7,493 bases of DNA from Burkholderiales bacterium. Lineage in GTDB: Bacteria; Pseudomonadota; Gammaproteobacteria; Burkholderiales; Burkholderiaceae. Below the pieces are notes generated by a model. The model was not told where the DNA came from, made no database searches, and worked only from the letters and a program-made list of their open reading frames with translations. A program made the position numbers and the translations under genes. Positions 5,686 to 7,493 of this stretch are shown piece by piece; the stretch's first letter is position 1, and each line of letters opens with the position of its first letter. The stretch covers positions 1-7,493 of the forward strand of contig CANBUA010000240.1 in assembly GCA_947372535.1 (NCBI GenBank), read 5' to 3'.

Positions 5686-6399
5686 GTGAATCCATCGCCC
5701 CTGGTGCGCGTGGTCCGATCAGGCCGTTGGCTGCTGTTGGGCCTGTATGTCGTGCTGTTTGTGTGCCTCACGCTGGCCTGGCACGACGCCGCATGGCGCC
5801 AATACCTCGAACCTCGCGCGCTGGCCCAGATGGGGCGGGACCTCGTCGCCATGCCGATGGGCTCCATGCTCGTGCTGCTGGGTTACGTGGTGGCCGTGGT
5901 GCTGGCCGTGCCGGTGGGCATCCTGGTGCTGGTCGGGGCGCTGGTCTTCGGTCCGTGGCCCGGCATGCTCTACACCTTGTGCGGCATGGTGGCCGGTGCC
6001 GTCGTGACCTACGGCATCGGGCATTTCACGGCGGGCACGCTGGTCGAGAGCCTGGGCGCCAACAAGGGCGTGGACAAGCTCAGCCGGGCCTTCAAGAAAC
6101 GAGGCCTCATGACCGTGATCCTGGTGCGTGTGGTGCCGGTGGCGCCTTTCGTGGTGGTCAACATGGTGGCCGGCGCGTTCAAGGTGTCTTTGAAGGACTA
6201 CATCCTGGGCTCCTTCATCGGCCTGCTGCCCGCGACCATCATCGCTTCCTTGTTCGCGGATCGGCTTGCGGCCGTGCTGGCATCGCCCGATGCCAAGACC
6301 TATGGCGCACTGGCGGCCGTGGTGCTGGTGCTTGTGCTTGGCATCTGGCTGCTCAAGCGGCGTTTCGCCCGGCAGGCTGAGGACTCGCTGTCCTCCTGA
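5686..6399 (+). CDS. TVP38/TMEM64 (VTT domain, DedA-like) membrane protein
   Basis: An integral inner-membrane protein of 237 residues in the SNARE-associated/VTT superfamily, whose members include lipid flippases and scramblases; the substrate here is unknown. Hydrophobic segments lie at about 14-31, 60-86, 89-113, 142-163, 172-190 and 206-224. The family core is clear: VGALVFGPWPGMLYTLCG (83-100), a Gly-rich helix, then RVVPVAPFVVVNMVAGAF (148-165) with the conserved Arg-x-x-Pro and Pro-Phe-x(3)-Asn pattern, followed by GSFIGLLPATI (175-185). A basic cluster (KKRG) precedes the re-entrant region and KRR follows the last helix. The GTG start at 5686 is supported by GTGAGG (5673-5678) 7 nt upstream. 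The terminator at 5640-5665 leaves little room for its own promoter, so it may depend on read-through or on a signal I cannot see. Confidence 0.88.
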   Translation: MNPSPLVRVVRSGRWLLLGLYVVLFVCLTLAWHDAAWRQYLEPRALAQMGRDLVAMPMGSMLVLLGYVVAVVLAVPVGILVLVGALVFGPWPGMLYTLCGMVAGAVVTYGIGHFTAGTLVESLGANKGVDKLSRAFKKRGLMTVILVRVVPVAPFVVVNMVAGAFKVSLKDYILGSFIGLLPATIIASLFADRLAAVLASPDAKTYGALAAVVLVLVLGIWLLKRRFARQAEDSLSS

Positions 6400-6432
6400 G
6401 GCGGGCAGGGCGGCGACGGGTTGGTCTGTGCC

Positions 6433-6461
6433 TTGGTGTTAATATTGCGAATTCTTATCAT
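6433..6461 (+). promoter_or_regulatory. Candidate sigma-70 promoter for the TonB receptor gene
   Basis: TTGGTG (6433-6438) and TATCAT (6456-6461, five of six matches to the -10) are 17 bp apart. Transcription would start near 6468, giving a leader of about 140 nt. The -10 lies inside the upstream Fur-like box, the usual arrangement for iron repression. Confidence 0.55.
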
Positions 6462-6466
6462 TCGCA
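6446..6466. promoter_or_regulatory. Fur box 1 (upstream, overlaps -10)
   Basis: Positions 6446-6460 (TGCGAATTCTTATCA) match the 7-1-7 Fur consensus TGATAATNATTATCA at 11 of 14 defined bases. The wider site also shows perfect outer arms TGCGAAT and ATTCGCA around 7 bp. It overlaps the predicted -10, so Fur with iron bound would block the promoter. The downstream gene is a siderophore receptor, which strongly supports the reading. Confidence 0.65.
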
Positions 6467-6482
6467 CTGCCGATCTCGGTCA

Positions 6483-6516
6483 CTGAGCGTTGAATCGCTC
6501 GGGCCATGTCAGGCCC
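6483..6516 (+). other. Two adjacent potential hairpins in the receptor mRNA leader
   Basis: CTGAGCG (6483-6489) can pair with CGCTCGG (6496-6502), with one G-U pair. GGGCC (6501-6505) can pair with GGCCC (6512-6516). The two stems share bases 6501-6502, so they compete at the boundary. No T-tract follows. A role in leader control is possible but unproven. Confidence 0.35.
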
Positions 6517-6547
6517 TTGCTTGCCGACATCCCTCGACAGGCATGAA

Positions 6548-6562
6548 TGCCAATCATTGTCA
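6548..6562. promoter_or_regulatory. Fur box 2 (downstream, in the leader)
   Basis: TGCCAATCATTGTCA matches the 7-1-7 Fur consensus TGATAATNATTATCA at 11 of 14 defined bases and contains the perfect core CAAT-C-ATTG. It lies about 80 bp downstream of the predicted transcription start and 44 bp before the GTG start, so it may act as a roadblock or serve a second promoter. Confidence 0.5.
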
Positions 6563-6606
6563 ATTCCATCATCTTTTCGGTTCTAAGAACCAAGGATCCC
6601 GTCCCC

Positions 6607-7493
6607 GTGAAGCCGTCCACCTTGAAAAGCCCTTCCCTGCGCAGCCTGCGTGCCGATGTGTCCACGACCTCGCCTCTGATGGTGAAGAACAGCCTGGCCC
6701 TGAGCATCTCCACGGCCTTGCTGATGCCCCTGGGTGCGATGGCGCAATCGACCGCCGCCAATGTGCCCGAGACGGCCTCCTTGCCCGAAGTGAAGGTCAA
6801 GGCCAAGGCCATCGACCCCAACCCCAATGCCGAAGTGGGCGTGCCTTACAAAGCCAAGTCCTCCGGTGATTCGCGTCATACCCGCCCGCTGGCCGAAACG
6901 CCCCAGACCATCTCGGTGCTGACCAAGGCCGCCATCGATGACTCCGGCCTGACCGACCTCAAGCAGATCCTGGGCGCACAGCCTGGCATCACCCTGGGCA
7001 CGGGCGAAAACGGCAATGCCTTCGGCGACCGCTACATCATCCGCGGCCAGGAGGCCCGCAGCGACGTGTTCGTGGACGGCCTGCGCGATCCCGGCATGAC
7101 CACGCGCGAGAGCTTCGCCATCGAGCAGCTCGAAATCTCCAAGGGCGCCAACTCCAGCTTTGCTGGCCGCGGCACCGCCGGTGGCGCCATCAACGCGATC
7201 ACCAAGCAAGCCACGCTGGACCTGGACTTCAATCGCGTGTCGGCGGCCTTTGGCACCGACAAGCATGCCCGCCTGACGGCCGACATCAACAAGGGTTTCT
7301 CGGATCAGTTCGCGTTGCGTGCCAATGTGTTGGTGGGCCAGGAAGATGTGCCCAATCGCTCGCCTTCTAACCGCAGCCGCAAGGGCCTGGCCTTGTCTGG
7401 GCTCTATGAGTTCAACAGTGACCTGTCGTTGACCCTGGATTACTACGGCCTGCGTGCCGAGGACAAGCACCCCGACCTGGGCAGCTTCCTGGT
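6607..7493 (+). CDS. TonB-dependent catecholate siderophore receptor, Fiu-like (5' part)
   Basis: An outer-membrane receptor for ferric siderophore uptake driven by TonB-ExbBD. The frame is open from GTG 6607 to the window edge: 295 full codons of an expected 700 or more, so most of the barrel is missing. Residues 25-46 form a signal peptide ending GAMA, with cleavage likely before Gln47. A TonB-box-like stretch is LPEVKVKA (59-66). The plug domain spans about 92-203 with TPQTISVL, QPGITLGTGENGNAFGDR, IRGQ, VFVDGLRD and GRGTAGGAINAITK. The GITLGxGExGNxxGDR and DGxRDxG..RESF pattern resembles E. coli Fiu, receptor for monomeric catecholates. Barrel strands begin after about 207. The start is uncertain: GTG 6607 has AAGGA 10 nt upstream, ATG 6547 is also in frame (20 residues longer), and ATG 6679 would give a compact signal peptide. 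Control by Fur is likely. Confidence 0.92.
   Translation, partial: MKPSTLKSPSLRSLRADVSTTSPLMVKNSLALSISTALLMPLGAMAQSTAANVPETASLPEVKVKAKAIDPNPNAEVGVPYKAKSSGDSRHTRPLAETPQTISVLTKAAIDDSGLTDLKQILGAQPGITLGTGENGNAFGDRYIIRGQEARSDVFVDGLRDPGMTTRESFAIEQLEISKGANSSFAGRGTAGGAINAITKQATLDLDFNRVSAAFGTDKHARLTADINKGFSDQFALRANVLVGQEDVPNRSPSNRSRKGLALSGLYEFNSDLSLTLDYYGLRAEDKHPDLGSFL

Noticed and set aside
5673..6380. 235-codon frame overlapping the TVP38-like gene in another frame
   Set aside because: Arg/Gly/Ala-rich translation typical of a shifted GC-rich frame; the chosen frame has clear membrane segments and family motifs.
6379..6395. Hairpin GAGGAC-TCGCT-GTCCTC as terminator of the TVP38-like gene
   Set aside because: It lies inside the coding end and no T-tract follows, so there is too little to call a terminator.
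6583..7470. 295-codon open frame antisense to the TonB receptor
   Set aside because: Low-complexity Gly/His/Gln-rich translation; the plus strand encodes an unmistakable signal peptide and plug domain.
1..7493. New defence system, mobile element, CRISPR array or tRNA/rRNA gene
   Set aside because: No direct-repeat array, transposase, integrase, nuclease, or tRNA-like fold was seen. All coding regions fall into known housekeeping, regulatory or transport families.

Overview
The window reads as ordinary chromosomal DNA of a GC-rich betaproteobacterium, most likely Burkholderiales (Comamonadaceae or a close relative). The grounds are the gmk-rpoZ-spoT order with greB convergent behind it, the short 67-residue omega subunit, the style of the Gmk N-terminus, and uniformly GC-rich codon use. 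This placement is inference from remembered families; no search was run. I see no mobile element, CRISPR array, tRNA or rRNA.

Layout. (1) 1-723, +: a haloacid-dehalogenase type II family HAD hydrolase. (2) 724-895: a leader with a candidate promoter and a small hairpin, then gmk (896-1516) and rpoZ (1531-1734), 14 nt apart and closed by a strong intrinsic terminator at 1779-1808. (3) 1809-1916: a short region that may hold a separate promoter, then spoT (1917-4118), a full-length bifunctional (p)ppGpp synthetase/hydrolase. (4) greB (4120-4692, -) faces spoT; the two stop codons are one base apart inside a perfect 11-bp palindrome. (5) A 163-bp divergent region with a TCACA-CCA-TGTGA inverted repeat separates greB from a two-domain regulator (4856-5557, +), an excisionase/MerR-type HTH joined to a degenerate receiver. 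(6) 5558-5685 holds a long inverted repeat and an intrinsic terminator. (7) A TVP38/DedA-like membrane protein (5686-6399, +). (8) 6400-6606 carries a candidate promoter and two Fur-box-like sites before the 5' part of a TonB-dependent catecholate siderophore receptor resembling Fiu (6607 to the window edge).

Functionally, gmk, rpoZ, spoT and greB form a core tied to guanine nucleotides, (p)ppGpp and RNA polymerase: Gmk makes GDP, SpoT makes and degrades (p)ppGpp, omega contributes to a (p)ppGpp site on RNA polymerase, and GreB acts in the polymerase secondary channel. The right end is a separate iron-uptake locus. The points most worth a second look are the regulator whose receiver has Glu in place of the phospho-accepting Asp, the unexplained structured intergenic element behind it, and the double Fur-like control region of the receptor. 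I found no convincing evidence of a new multi-gene system.
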